NCBI GenBank assembly: GCA_038229715.1
Contig: JBBROD010000013.1
Location: forward strand, 8,090-72,089
Length of the DNA stretch: 64,000 nucleotides
Origin: JANMES01 sp038229715
GTDB lineage: Bacteria; Planctomycetota; Phycisphaerae; Tepidisphaerales; Tepidisphaeraceae
Direction of reading: 5' to 3'
The notes under the pieces are model-generated. The model ran no database searches and had not been told where the DNA came from. It was given only the letters and a program-made list of their open reading frames with translations. How positions within the stretch are numbered: position 1 is the first letter of the stretch; every line of letters starts with the position of its first letter. Positions 46,377 to 54,887 of the stretch are shown in pieces. The translations under genes were made by a program, and so were the position numbers.

Positions 46377-48638
46377 ATGAGTTCCGCCAAATGGAAACAA
46401 GTACTGGGTGACCAGATCCCTGCCCAACTGGGTCAGGAAATCGACATGTTTGAAGCCCAGATCGTGCTGCGCAAACAGGGGAAGATCGACGAAAAAGTTT
46501 TTGCTGAAACCCGCCTTCGCCGCGGCGCGTATGGTCAGCGTTACGACAACGGCCAGCGCTGGGACGGGCACACCACGCAGAAGCTTGCGTTCAATTCGCT
46601 CACCAAAGGCCCGGACACGTTCTACGACGCGCCGGGCATGATGCGGATCAAAATTCCGTTCGGCGGGATGAACCCGCAGCAGATGATCGTGCTGGCGGAA
46701 CTGGCGGAGGAATACTCCGACCGCATCCTGCACATCACCACGCGACAAGACATCCAACTGCACTTCGTGCATATCGACGACGCGCCGGACCTGTTCCGCC
46801 GGCTCGCCGCCGTCGGGATTACGACGCGCGAAGCGTGCGGCAACTCGGTCCGCAACGTCACCGCCTGCCCGCTGGCGGGCGTATGCAACACCGAGGCGTT
46901 TGACGTCACGCCGTACGCGAAGGCGATCGCGTATTACCTGCTCGGTCATCGCGACACGCAGGACTTCGGCCGCAAGTTCAAGATCGCATTTTCCGGCTGC
47001 GCGCACGAGGCGTGCGCGCTGGTGACAATGCACGACCTGGGAGGCATCGCCAAGAACGGCACGGCAGGCGGCAAGACCGTCCGCCTGTTCGACTACTACG
47101 TCGGCGGCGGGTTGGGCGCGGTCCCGCAACAGGCGAAGCTGCTGTACGGCGATCTGCCGGAATACGAGATCGGCCCGGTCGCCCGCGCGGTCGGCCGAGT
47201 GTTTGCGCGATTGGGTGAGAAGAAGAATCGCAACCGCGCCCGCATTAAGTTCCTGATCCAGAAGCTGGGGATTGAGGAGTTCAAGAAACTCGTCGACGAA
47301 GAACGCCGCACCATGCCGGTCGATTCGCTGTGGGACGAGCACTTTGCTCAGATCCCGAAATACGAAGAAAAGCCCGCCTGGCAGGGCGTGCAACTCAACG
47401 GCCAGAAGCGGCCGGAAGGGTACAACGAATGGGCGGCGACCAACGTTTACGACCAGCGCCAGCCGGGCTATTCGGTTGTCACCGTCACCTGCCCGCTGGG
47501 CGATCTGACGAGCGATCAGTTCCGTTCCCTCGCGGACCTCGCGGACAAATACGCCGGTGGGAACGTCCGCGTGACGGTGGAGCAGAACCTCGTGCTTCGC
47601 TGGGTACCGCAGAACAAGCTGATCGAGTTGTACAACGAATTGAAGGCGCTGTCGCTCGCCCAGCCCGGCGCGGGCAGCATCGTCGATGTGACGGCCTGCC
47701 CGGGGACCGATACTTGCAAGCTCGGCATCGCGTCCTCTCGCGGTTTGGCCGGCGAGCTTCGCGAACAACTCGGCGTGAAGAGCGCTAGCATGGACCAAGC
47801 CGTCCGAAATCTCCGCATCAAAGTCTCCGGCTGTTTCAACAGTTGCGGCCAGCATCACGTGGCGGACATCGGCTTCTACGGCAACAGCCGCAACGTCGGC
47901 GGGTTCACCGTGCCGCACTTCCAAGTGATGCTCGGCGGCAAGTGGAACGAAAACGCCGGCAGCTATGCACTGGCGATGGGTGCCGTGCCGAGCAAGAAAA
48001 TCCCGTCGCTGGTCGAGGCACTCACCAGCCGCTTCGTCAAAGAGCGGCAGGGCGAGGAAACTTTCCAAGCGTGGTGTCAGCGGATCGGCAAGAAGGAGTT
48101 GAAGTCGCTCATCGAGCCGTTCACGCCCGTCCCGCCGCGCGCGGAAGACGCCAGCGTCTACACCGACTGGGGCGATCCGCGCGAGTTCAGCATCGGCGAC
48201 ATCGGCGTCGGCGAATGCGCCGGCGAGGTGGTATCGCTCGCGCAGTTCGGATTCGCGCAAGCCGAGTCCGAAGCGTTTGAGGCGCAGCTGCTGCTCGACG
48301 AAAGCAAGTTCAAGGAGGCCGACGAGCGTGCCTATAAGTCCATGCTCACCGCCGCCAAGACGCTGGTTCAGGAGCAGTTCCTCGACGTGCCGGACGAGCC
48401 GAACACGATCGTGAATGAGTTCCGCACGCGGTTCGTGGATACCAAGCTGTTCTACGACACCTACATGCACAACCAGTTCAACAACTACCTGTTCCACCGG
48501 CACGAGTGGGCTGACACGCGGTACTCCCGCGACACCGCCCACAAACTGGTCGAAGAAGCCAACCTCTTCATCGACGCGGCCCACAAGTGTTTCGCGAAGT
48601 TGCAGGCGATGAAGGCTACGCTGGTGGCGACGAAATAG
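46377..48638 (+). CDS. nitrite/sulfite reductase (siroheme, 4Fe-4S) with C-terminal helical extension
   Basis: A 753-residue assimilatory reductase, converting sulfite to sulfide or nitrite to ammonia by six-electron reduction. The catalytic half has CPGTDTC (Cys441, 447) and SGCFNSCGQHH (Cys486, 490), the siroheme-4Fe-4S ligands. The first pseudo-symmetric half also carries CPLAGVC (Cys164, 170) and GCAHEAC (Cys208, 213), which classic CysI/NirA lack. Residues about 620-753 are an extra helical domain. AGAAGGA before ATG 46377 sets the start. No flavoprotein partner is adjacent, so ferredoxin may be the donor. Nitrite versus sulfite preference cannot be told from sequence. Confidence 0.88.
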   Translation: MSSAKWKQVLGDQIPAQLGQEIDMFEAQIVLRKQGKIDEKVFAETRLRRGAYGQRYDNGQRWDGHTTQKLAFNSLTKGPDTFYDAPGMMRIKIPFGGMNPQQMIVLAELAEEYSDRILHITTRQDIQLHFVHIDDAPDLFRRLAAVGITTREACGNSVRNVTACPLAGVCNTEAFDVTPYAKAIAYYLLGHRDTQDFGRKFKIAFSGCAHEACALVTMHDLGGIAKNGTAGGKTVRLFDYYVGGGLGAVPQQAKLLYGDLPEYEIGPVARAVGRVFARLGEKKNRNRARIKFLIQKLGIEEFKKLVDEERRTMPVDSLWDEHFAQIPKYEEKPAWQGVQLNGQKRPEGYNEWAATNVYDQRQPGYSVVTVTCPLGDLTSDQFRSLADLADKYAGGNVRVTVEQNLVLRWVPQNKLIELYNELKALSLAQPGAGSIVDVTACPGTDTCKLGIASSRGLAGELREQLGVKSASMDQAVRNLRIKVSGCFNSCGQHHVADIGFYGNSRNVGGFTVPHFQVMLGGKWNENAGSYALAMGAVPSKKIPSLVEALTSRFVKERQGEETFQAWCQRIGKKELKSLIEPFTPVPPRAEDASVYTDWGDPREFSIGDIGVGECAGEVVSLAQFGFAQAESEAFEAQLLLDESKFKEADERAYKSMLTAAKTLVQEQFLDVPDEPNTIVNEFRTRFVDTKLFYDTYMHNQFNNYLFHRHEWADTRYSRDTAHKLVEEANLFIDAAHKCFAKLQAMKATLVATK

Positions 48639-48739
48639 TTAATCCACGGAGGCACGGAGACACGGAGAAGGCGAATCGCTTATTTCTTCTCCGCTCTATG
48701 ATGATGTCTTGCTGCGATTAAAAATGAATTGAGAGAAAG

Positions 48740-49327
48740 ATGGAAGCGTTCAAGATTTCAATCAAACTGTTCGTTGCGAAAGATGATTTCGGACATGCCG
48801 AGTTCGTGCCGGTGTTTCATCGGTGGATTCAGGAGCATGTGCTGGACGATCACCTGCTGATCGACGTGGCCGACTACGCCCACGTGCCGGCCGGGCCGGG
48901 GTCGCTGCTGGTGACGCAGGAAGCCAACCTCTACATGGACCGCGGCGGCGAGCGTCTCGGGCTGCTGTACTTTCGAAAGACGCCGATCAGTGGATCGTTC
49001 GCCGATCGCGTCAAGCAGGTTTTGGCGGCGACGTTGAAAGTCGCGTCGATCCTTGAACTGGAGCCGGCGCTCGCGGGGCGGCTGAAGTTCCGCACGGACG
49101 AGATCTCCATCCGCCTGAACGACCGCCTGCTGGCCCCCAACACGCCGGAGACATTTACGGCCGTGCTGCCGGACCTGCATAAGGTTGCCGGCGAGCTGTT
49201 CGGCGCGGGTAAGGCGACGATCACCAAGGCCGGACAAAATCGTGAAGTGTTTGAGGTGAAAGTGTCGGCAGCTTCGACTTCGAGCGTTGCGGAGTTGCTG
49301 TCGAAAATATCGCCTCTGTCGGTGTAG
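48740..49327 (+). CDS. conserved hypothetical protein downstream of the nitrite/sulfite reductase
   Basis: A 195-residue soluble alpha/beta protein. Motifs include MEAFKISIKLFVAKDDFGH, FHRWIQEHVLDDHLLIDVAD, SLLVTQEANLYMDRGGERLG and RLKFRTDEISIRLNDRLLAP. No catalytic residues or cofactor site are recognisable. It starts 101 bases after the reductase, on the same strand, and is followed by a terminator, so the two are probably one transcript. A role in assembly or support of the reductase is inferred from context only. Confidence 0.65.
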   Translation: MEAFKISIKLFVAKDDFGHAEFVPVFHRWIQEHVLDDHLLIDVADYAHVPAGPGSLLVTQEANLYMDRGGERLGLLYFRKTPISGSFADRVKQVLAATLKVASILELEPALAGRLKFRTDEISIRLNDRLLAPNTPETFTAVLPDLHKVAGELFGAGKATITKAGQNREVFEVKVSAASTSSVAELLSKISPLSV

Positions 49328-49357
49328 CGATCGAGTTGAAATTCAAAGCAACAAAAG

Positions 49358-49382
49358 CCCTCGATCGAATCGGGGGTTTTTT
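49358..49382 (+). terminator. terminator of the nitrite/sulfite reductase operon
   Basis: An eight-pair stem, CCCTCGAT with ATCGGGGG (one G-U), and a three-base loop, followed by TTTTTT. Confidence 0.85.
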
Positions 49383-49398
49383 GGTAGTGGGTCAGTTT

Positions 49399-49674
49399 AA
49401 AACCTCGACCGTACCACGGGCCTCCGGCTGCTGTGTCCATCCCCCCAAAACACGTCATGCTGAGGTACTCCGAAGCATCTCGGACGCCGAATACCGCTCG
49501 AGATTCGAGATCCTTCGGCGTACCTCAGGATGACGACACTTGTGTGTTCGCGGGGTTTGGACACAGCAGCCTCTGGCCCGTGCGGTTGGCGCGCGAGCGT
49601 GAGAAAATGGGCGTTCTTGAATGTTCCTCATCGTCCGTACGGGCCGGAGGCCCGTGGTACGGTTGAAGTTTCAA
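49399..49674. repeat. nested inverted-repeat element containing a palindromic repeat copy
   Basis: The core, 49454-49534, is a TCCTGAGGTA-type palindrome. It is flanked by inner arms that pair around CTGCTGTGTCC (49409-49440, and GGACACAGCAG on the right at about 49559-49590). The outer right arm at 49634-49674 repeats CGTACCACGGGCCTCCGG of the left arm in inverted form. The result is three stacked palindromes in the 393-bp gap between the hypothetical gene and DUF4202; no gene is visible in this gap. Confidence 0.75.
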
Positions 49675-49720
49675 ACAAATGCGTTTCCCAACATTTCAGC
49701 CTGACGCAATGCCGGCTTTT

Positions 49721-50317
49721 TCATGCGCCTGACAGCGCCTTCTGAACCAGCCGTGCGGCCTCGGGTTTCATCGGAACTTGCAACGCCGCCTGGTGTCCGA
49801 CGTCCGACATTTTTCCCCATGTCTTGCGCAGAATGGCGATGACCTTTTCCTCCTCGTGGCGCGGGGCGAACTCCGCGAAGTAGTTTTCAAGGAAGCAGAG
49901 ACAGATCGTGTCCTCCAACGCCTGCGCGTCGGGATCAGATTTAATCCGCTCTTTTTTCAACAGCGAGCGAACTCGGGCGACCGTTAGTTCGTCGTAGCCT
50001 GCGTCGCCAAGGATGCCCGCGGCAACGTCGGCGTGGAAGCTGTAGAGCGTGGTTCGCCATTTGAGGTAGCCGATGCGGTCCATCGGATAGCGGGAGCGGG
50101 GGATTTCCCATCGCCGGATGTGCTGTGCCCGCGTGGCAAGTTTCAGTGCTTCGGATGCAGCGGGGTACAGCCGATCCAGCCAGCCTGTCATCCGCCGGCC
50201 GTACAGCAGCTCGGCGGGAACGGGTTTTCCGCCCTCGCTGACAAGATTCGGATCAGAGGCGTTGGCGAGGTCGATTTGCTCGATCGCGGCTTGGAATCGG
50301 TCTTGGCCGGTGGACAT
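49721..50317 (-). CDS. DUF4202 family protein
   Basis: A 198-residue helical protein matching DUF4202: RFQAAIEQIDLANASDPN at the N-terminus, ELLYGRRMTGWLDRLYP, RAQHIRRWEIPRSRYPMDR, RWRTTLYSFHADVAAGIL, and LEDTICLCFLENYFAEFA. The conserved His/Arg/Asp/Glu set (AQHIRRW, LEDTICL) looks like an HD-type metal site. In other genomes the family tends to occur with sulfur-assimilation genes; here it converges on the nitrite/sulfite reductase operon. The biochemical function is unknown. Confidence 0.82.
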   Translation of the reverse strand: MSTGQDRFQAAIEQIDLANASDPNLVSEGGKPVPAELLYGRRMTGWLDRLYPAASEALKLATRAQHIRRWEIPRSRYPMDRIGYLKWRTTLYSFHADVAAGILGDAGYDELTVARVRSLLKKERIKSDPDAQALEDTICLCFLENYFAEFAPRHEEEKVIAILRKTWGKMSDVGHQAALQVPMKPEAARLVQKALSGA

Positions 50318-50528
50318 ATTCTCGCATCATTTCGATAACCCCGCGTTCATGCAACTGCAGAGAGGCTGATCTTGGGAATCTGGGAGAGATAAACGGGGAT
50401 TCCATGGCGATTTTCTGTCCCCAGGACGCTATGATATGAATGATAATCAGGCGGTTGTGCAACTTTCCAGCCGGCGTGGTGTCTAATCCGCTAACGGCTT
50501 GAACGATACCAAGTAAGCGAGGTTTGAT

Positions 50529-52427
50529 ATGAAATCGAAAACCCGAGCAATTCTCATCGCTGCAGTGTTGGCCGGCCCGGTGGCGGTGTTCACGTCGTCG
50601 CAGAGCGCATGGGCGCAGTACCGCGTCAACAACGGCGGCGCGCTGGATGCCAACAACCGCATCGGTAGCGGCGGCGTCAACGAGGCCCGTCCGAGTAACA
50701 CGATCAACGGGAACGACATCGTCACCGGCAACGTGACGGCAGGCCGGGAGTTCCGCGGAAATGTTGGCTACACGGCGGCCGGTGCGTTCCACGGGAATAT
50801 CGGGGTGAACACATCGGATCGATTCATCGCCCGCTCGTCGAGTGCGTATGATCCGAACGCTTCCGCAGTGCGCCCGTTCTACGGTCAATCATTCGGCGCT
50901 CCTCCGCCGCAGGGATATGTGTCCACGCCGGGTTCGGTCAATGCGTCCGGACAGTACATCGCCTCTCAGCCGCTGGACCGTTCGCCGGGTGATTTGCGTC
51001 TCGGTCAAGTGACTGATTTTAACTCCAGCACCAATCTTCCTCGCCCCGGCGAGTTCTCTCTCCCCGGCCAGGTGGATTCAGGCAATTCGCAGTCGCTGAT
51101 CACGGCCAGCCCGCTGTACGGCGTGCGAGCCGACCAAGGCGATGTTGCGTCCGATCCGAGCAATGCCACGCCCGGTTTTGCGACGTTCAATCGCAACAAA
51201 ATCGGCGGTGGGAAGAAACTTGATGACCGGACCATTCAACACATGCGTGACGAACTTCGCAAGAACGTCGTCAGCGATGACCCGAACGACGCTGCCGCCA
51301 ATCCGCCGGTGGATCCAAACGACCTCAATGCAAAATCCGTAATCCAGTCACCCTACGAATCCCCGGAGACGACGAGTCTCAACGGTAAGTCGCTGGGTTC
51401 ACCATTGACTGGTGGCCAGCCGTTGGCGGGGAGCATCGATACTAAACAGAGCCAGAAAAACGCGCTGGTTCCAGCGCCGCAGCAAAGTACGCAGTACGCG
51501 GAATTATCGAAGCGATTTAAAGGGCTGCAAAACAGTTCGCCGACGGACCAGCAGGTGCAGTCGCAGTTCAATCGCGATTTGAATGCGCGAAAAGTCGCGC
51601 AGGCCAAGGCCGGTGCGAATCAGCCGGGTGTAAGACCCGGAACGTCAGGTGCGCGGCCCAGCGGGGGCACGGGCGCGATGATTCCAGCGGCGGGCGGTTC
51701 TCATAGCCCGGTCGCGCCGGATACTACCGCCACGCAGAAACCGATCGTGGACGAGCCGGCCAAAACCCCCGAAATCGTAAATGTCGATACGCAGATTGCG
51801 CCGCTCCCCAAGGTGGATAACACCGCCAAGCCCGACGCGGAAAAGGGCCCGGCGCTCAACACCGGCACTGCCATGATCAAGCCCGGCCAACCGCTGACGG
51901 TGCGGAGCCTGACGGAAGGCATGAAGCCCGGCGGACTGAAAGACACGCTTGCGACGGCGGAAGATCAGATGCGCAAGGGCAAGTACACGTCGGCGTTGGA
52001 TCAGTACGACTTGGCCGAGCGAGTCGCTCCGAACAACCCGCTGCTCACGCTCGGCCGGGCGAACGCGGAACTGGGCGCTTCCTACTACGCCCGTGCCGAC
52101 TCGAGCATCCGCCGCGCCTATACGGCTGATCCGGCGTTGCTGCTCGGCCAATTCGATTTGGGGAATTTCCTGGGCCGAGACCGGCTGGACTTTCTCGAGA
52201 AGGACCTGAAGGACATCACGACGACCGAACCCAAGTCGGTCCGGGCACCGTTCCTGCTGGCCTATCTGAAATACAACGCGGGTGATTTGAAGATGGCGTC
52301 GAACTATCTGGCGATCAGCGAGAAGCGGGCGGGCAAGGAAGATCCGCTCTACAAGCAGATTCGCGTTTACTGGGCGCTACCCACTGCCGACCCGATTCCG
52401 GACAGCACGCCGGAGATGAATAAGTAG
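50529..52427 (+). CDS. exported low-complexity protein with C-terminal TPR region
   Basis: A 632-residue protein with a signal peptide (residues 1-28, ending AWA). Residues 30-430 are low complexity, rich in Gly, Asn, Ser, Pro and Gln, with no defined fold. From about residue 470 TPR-like helices appear: LATAEDQMRKGKYTSALDQY, LAERVAPNNPLLTLGRANAE, SSIRRAYTADPALLLGQFDL, LLAYLKYNAGDLKMASNYLA. It is probably a periplasmic or envelope scaffold. The preceding 211-bp gap shows no other gene. Confidence 0.68.
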   Translation: MKSKTRAILIAAVLAGPVAVFTSSQSAWAQYRVNNGGALDANNRIGSGGVNEARPSNTINGNDIVTGNVTAGREFRGNVGYTAAGAFHGNIGVNTSDRFIARSSSAYDPNASAVRPFYGQSFGAPPPQGYVSTPGSVNASGQYIASQPLDRSPGDLRLGQVTDFNSSTNLPRPGEFSLPGQVDSGNSQSLITASPLYGVRADQGDVASDPSNATPGFATFNRNKIGGGKKLDDRTIQHMRDELRKNVVSDDPNDAAANPPVDPNDLNAKSVIQSPYESPETTSLNGKSLGSPLTGGQPLAGSIDTKQSQKNALVPAPQQSTQYAELSKRFKGLQNSSPTDQQVQSQFNRDLNARKVAQAKAGANQPGVRPGTSGARPSGGTGAMIPAAGGSHSPVAPDTTATQKPIVDEPAKTPEIVNVDTQIAPLPKVDNTAKPDAEKGPALNTGTAMIKPGQPLTVRSLTEGMKPGGLKDTLATAEDQMRKGKYTSALDQYDLAERVAPNNPLLTLGRANAELGASYYARADSSIRRAYTADPALLLGQFDLGNFLGRDRLDFLEKDLKDITTTEPKSVRAPFLLAYLKYNAGDLKMASNYLAISEKRAGKEDPLYKQIRVYWALPTADPIPDSTPEMNK

Positions 52428-52433
52428 CCTTAA

Positions 52434-52540
52434 AGCTTCTAAAATAACTCAAAATGTAACCGCGAAGGCGCGAAGAAAGAACGCGAAGAAACTCGGGTGA
52501 TTCTGGTATGGTTCGTGTCTTCGCGGTAAATTTAGACGCT
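52434..52540. repeat. CCGCGAAGGCGCGAAG palindrome, copy 1 of a direct pair
   Basis: A 107-bp unit beginning AGCTTCTAAAATAACTCAAA, with arms CCGCGAAGGCGCGAAG and GTCTTCGCGG. It is repeated in the same orientation at 53409-53523; the two copies bracket nuoC. Confidence 0.85.
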
Positions 52541-52610
52541 CTTATTTGGAATTTTGGTCCGAATCGACTGAACTAAACGGACTCCGTTCAATTCTCGTCC
52601 AAGCAGCATC

Positions 52611-52691
52611 GTCATTCGGAGGAACTCCGAGGAATCTCGGCCTGCGAAAACCGATCGTTTCCTGAGATTCCTCGGAGTACCTCGGAATGAC
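52611..52691. repeat. palindromic repeat, subfamily TTCCGAGGTA, copy 2
   Basis: It runs from GTCATTCGGAGGAACTCCGA to its complement, with central CCTGCGAAAACCGATCGTTT. Its right flank (GCGTCGGGTGGCGCGAGAAT) matches, inverted, the left flank of the copy at 43463. Confidence 0.85.
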
Positions 52692-52736
52692 GATCGGCGT
52701 CGGGTGGCGCGAGAATTAAATCGATTCTGTATTGCA

Positions 52737-52776
52737 AAAAACTCGCACCTTTTGGTGTGCGAGTTTTTCTTTTTGT
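52737..52776. terminator. bidirectional terminator downstream of nuoC
   Basis: AAAAAACTCGCACC pairs with GGTGTGCGAGTTTTT around a short loop, giving an A-run on one side and a T-run on the other. Confidence 0.85.
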
Positions 52777-52840
52777 CTCGTCTGGTTTCTGCGGAGGCGG
52801 TGGGAGCCGAACTTGGTGCGAGCCGACCCTTCCGCGTCAC

Positions 52841-53356
52841 TCAGCCCGGGTAATCGGGCTTCTGCTGCCAATCGAGTTCCACGCTGCCTGGGATGCCGTG
52901 ATACTCGCGCGGGAAGGTGTAGTCTTTGCGGAGAGGGAAGCCTTCCCAGTCGTCGGCACACAGAATGCGGCGGAGGTCGGGATGGCCCGGAAAGTCAATG
53001 CCAAGCAAGTCATACGCCTCGCGTTCATGCCAATCGCCGGCGGGCCAGAGGTCGGCCGTGCTGGGGATCGACGGCGCGCTCCGGGGCGTGTAAACCTTGA
53101 CCGCGAATACGTGCTTCAGATCGTAGCTGTACAGGTCGTACACACAGGCCATCTTGTCGTCGGCGACGTAGTCCACGCCGGTATGATTGGCCAGCCAGTC
53201 GAGTTGGAGGGTCGGCTCGCTGATCAGAAACTCGGCCAGTTCGCGCCAGTGCTCAGCGTTCACATGCACGCGCGGGTGCTTGTCGTCCGGCAGGGAGGCA
53301 ATGATCTTGTCCCCGAACTTGGACTTGATGGTGTAGGCGATGTCAGCAGTCGTCAT
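52841..53356 (-). CDS. nuoC: NADH-quinone oxidoreductase subunit C (30 kDa)
   Basis: A 171-residue peripheral-arm subunit of complex I. It contains LDWLANHTGVDYVADDK, VFAVKVYTPRSAPSIPSTAD, WHEREAYDLLGIDFPGHPDL (the complex I 30-kDa signature) and RILCADDWEGFPLRKDY, ending just after. ATG 53356 is preferred over the longer frame because MTTADIAYTIKSKFG is the natural N-terminus. No nuoB, nuoD or other subunit flanks it, and it has its own terminator, so nuoC is split from the operon or is an extra copy. Confidence 0.9.
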   Translation of the reverse strand: MTTADIAYTIKSKFGDKIIASLPDDKHPRVHVNAEHWRELAEFLISEPTLQLDWLANHTGVDYVADDKMACVYDLYSYDLKHVFAVKVYTPRSAPSIPSTADLWPAGDWHEREAYDLLGIDFPGHPDLRRILCADDWEGFPLRKDYTFPREYHGIPGSVELDWQQKPDYPG

Positions 53357-53408
53357 GGCCAGAAAGTATACGGCCAACCCTGTTTGATTCCAACGGGCAG
53401 GAATTCTG

Positions 53409-53523
53409 AGCTTCTAAAATGACTCAAAACACAACCGCGAAGGCGCGAAGAAGCAATGCGAAGAAACTCGGATGATCCTGATTTTTGGTATGGTTCGCGT
53501 CTTCGCGGTACATTTTTAAGCTC
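53409..53523. repeat. CCGCGAAGGCGCGAAG palindrome, copy 2 of a direct pair
   Basis: It matches the unit at 52434-52540 along its length, including the leading AGCTTCTAAAAT and the trailing GGTATGGTTCG, CTTCGCGGTA segments. It lies just upstream of the nuoC start codon. Confidence 0.85.
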
Positions 53524-53762
53524 AAAGTCTAAATGTGCCACGGAGGACAAAAAAGAAAACCGAGAGCGGAAAAGCGCAAAGGTCGCCAAGAGGCGCCAAG
53601 ATAAAAAGTGGTCGGGCCTTTACGATTTTGGCGATTCTGGGGATGGGCACGCAAACGGGATGCAGTCAAGCGGGGATGAGATGGGCAAGTAAAAGGGGCG
53701 CACCGCAGCAGGCTTGATCGTCGATCGGTTGCATTGGACAGCCGGTCGGGGACAAGCCGGGG

Positions 53763-54165
53763 ATGCTTACGGTGTACGACTATCTCAACATTCGAGCGGC
53801 GCACGTCCGGGGTGAATCGATTCGTGCGTTGGCACGGCGGCTGAGGCATTCGCAGAAGACGATTCGCAAGGTGATCGCTTCGGCGGACGGTCGGCCCACT
53901 CCCTATGCCCGGTCGGAGCCGGCGGCGCTGATCATGCTGGGGCCGTTCGTTCCAGTCATCGATCAGATCCTCAAGGACGACGAGTCGGCTCCGCCCAAGC
54001 AGCGGCACACGGCGGCGCAGGTGTATCGCCGGCTGGTGCAGGAACACCAGTACCCTGGCAGCTACAGTCCGGTGCGGCGGTACATTCAGAAGACGCGGCA
54101 ATCAGACCGCGAGACGTTCATCCCCCTGGACCACCCGCCGGGCTGCCGGGTCGAGTGCGACTTCG
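53763..54165 (+). pseudogene. istA: IstA transposase, truncated after N-terminal third
   Basis: About 134 codons of IS21 transposase. They start MLTVYDYLNIRAAHVRGESI, with a helix-turn-helix SIRALARRLRHSQKTIRKVI, and run to the first strand of the DDE catalytic domain (GCRVECDFGQ, which includes the first catalytic Asp). The sequence then switches to IstB DNA in another frame. The open frame continues to 54458, but its product after the junction is nonsense. The remaining DDE acidic residues are lost. Confidence 0.8.
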
Positions 54166-54624
54166 GGCAGCGGAACCGGCAAGACGCACCTGTCGATCGC
54201 GCTGGGCCAGGCGGCGTGTCGGCAGAACAAACGGGTTCGGTTCTTCACCGTCGCCACGCTGGTCAACACGATGGAGGAGGCCCAGAAGCAGTACCGCCTC
54301 GACCGGTTCCTGGCCCAGTTGGAGAAGGCCGATCTCCTGATCATCGACGAACTGGGCTATCTCAGCTTCAGCCGCGGTGGCGCGGAGTTGTTGTTCCAAG
54401 TCTTCGCCGACCGGTACGAACGCGGGAGCATCCTCATTACCAGCAACCTGCCGTTTAGCGACTGGGGCCAGATCTTCCAGGGCGAACGGATGACGGCGGC
54501 GCTGCTCGACCGCTTCACCCACCGCTGCCACATCTTCGAGATGAACGGCGAAAGATGCCGGTTCCGCGAATCGAGCAAACAGGCCACGGCGGCAGCGAAG
54601 GAGAAGAAAACCAAATCGGCCTGA
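54166..54624 (+). pseudogene. istB: IstB ATPase, 5'-truncated
   Basis: About 152 codons, starting at the Walker A motif GSGTGKTHLSIALGQ right at the deletion junction. They continue with Walker B LLIIDELGYLSFSRGGAELL, the sensor ITSNLPFSDWG and the C-terminal LLDRFTHRCHIFEMNGERCR. The N-terminal domain (about 90 residues) is absent. ATG 54271 is an internal Met and not the original start. The helper activity is probably gone. Confidence 0.8.
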
Positions 54625-54797
54625 CGAGAACGGACCAAGTTCTTGCCGCCCAGCAGATGGCGGCTATTTTATCGTCACAGGTGCGCCCCGGTTCCCCGCC
54701 TGACTGCATCCCGTTTGCATGCCCATCCCCAGATTCGATTCTGACTTGCAGTCTTCTGCGGCACATTCCGTGTATTTGCTGAAATCAGTGCAATAAA

Positions 54798-54831
54798 AAA
54801 GCCGCGGACCCACCCTGTAAGTCCGCGGCTC
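54798..54831 (-). terminator. lexA terminator
   Basis: A ten-bp stem, AGCCGCGGAC with GTCCGCGGCT, followed on the minus strand by TTTTTTATTG, about 55 bases after the lexA stop. Confidence 0.88.
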
Positions 54832-54887
54832 ACCAAGTCGCCAAAATGCACTCCGCGTCGGCCAATGCGCGCGACGGTGGGGTGCGT

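Larger units (their letters stand above)
53633..54736. mobile_element. IS21-family element with internal deletion
   Basis: The ends form a 44-bp imperfect inverted repeat (53633-53676 and 54693-54736, sharing GGGGATGGGC and CAAACGGGATGCAGTCA). Inside are the first part of IstA and the last part of IstB, joined at about 54165. The total is about 1.1 kb, against about 2-2.5 kb for intact members, so it cannot make its own transposase. I could not confirm target-site duplications. Confidence 0.75.

Noticed and set aside
46362..48584. 740-codon minus-strand frame over the nitrite/sulfite reductase
   Set aside because: It is a shadow of the reductase coding frame, His/Arg/Asp-rich without any recognisable fold.
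50430..50470. Fur-box-like ATGATAATCA upstream of the TPR protein gene
   Set aside because: Only about half of a Fur box is matched, and no iron-related gene is adjacent.
54166..54458. Continuation of the istA frame past the deletion junction
   Set aside because: It is IstB DNA read in the wrong frame, so the predicted tail has no meaning.
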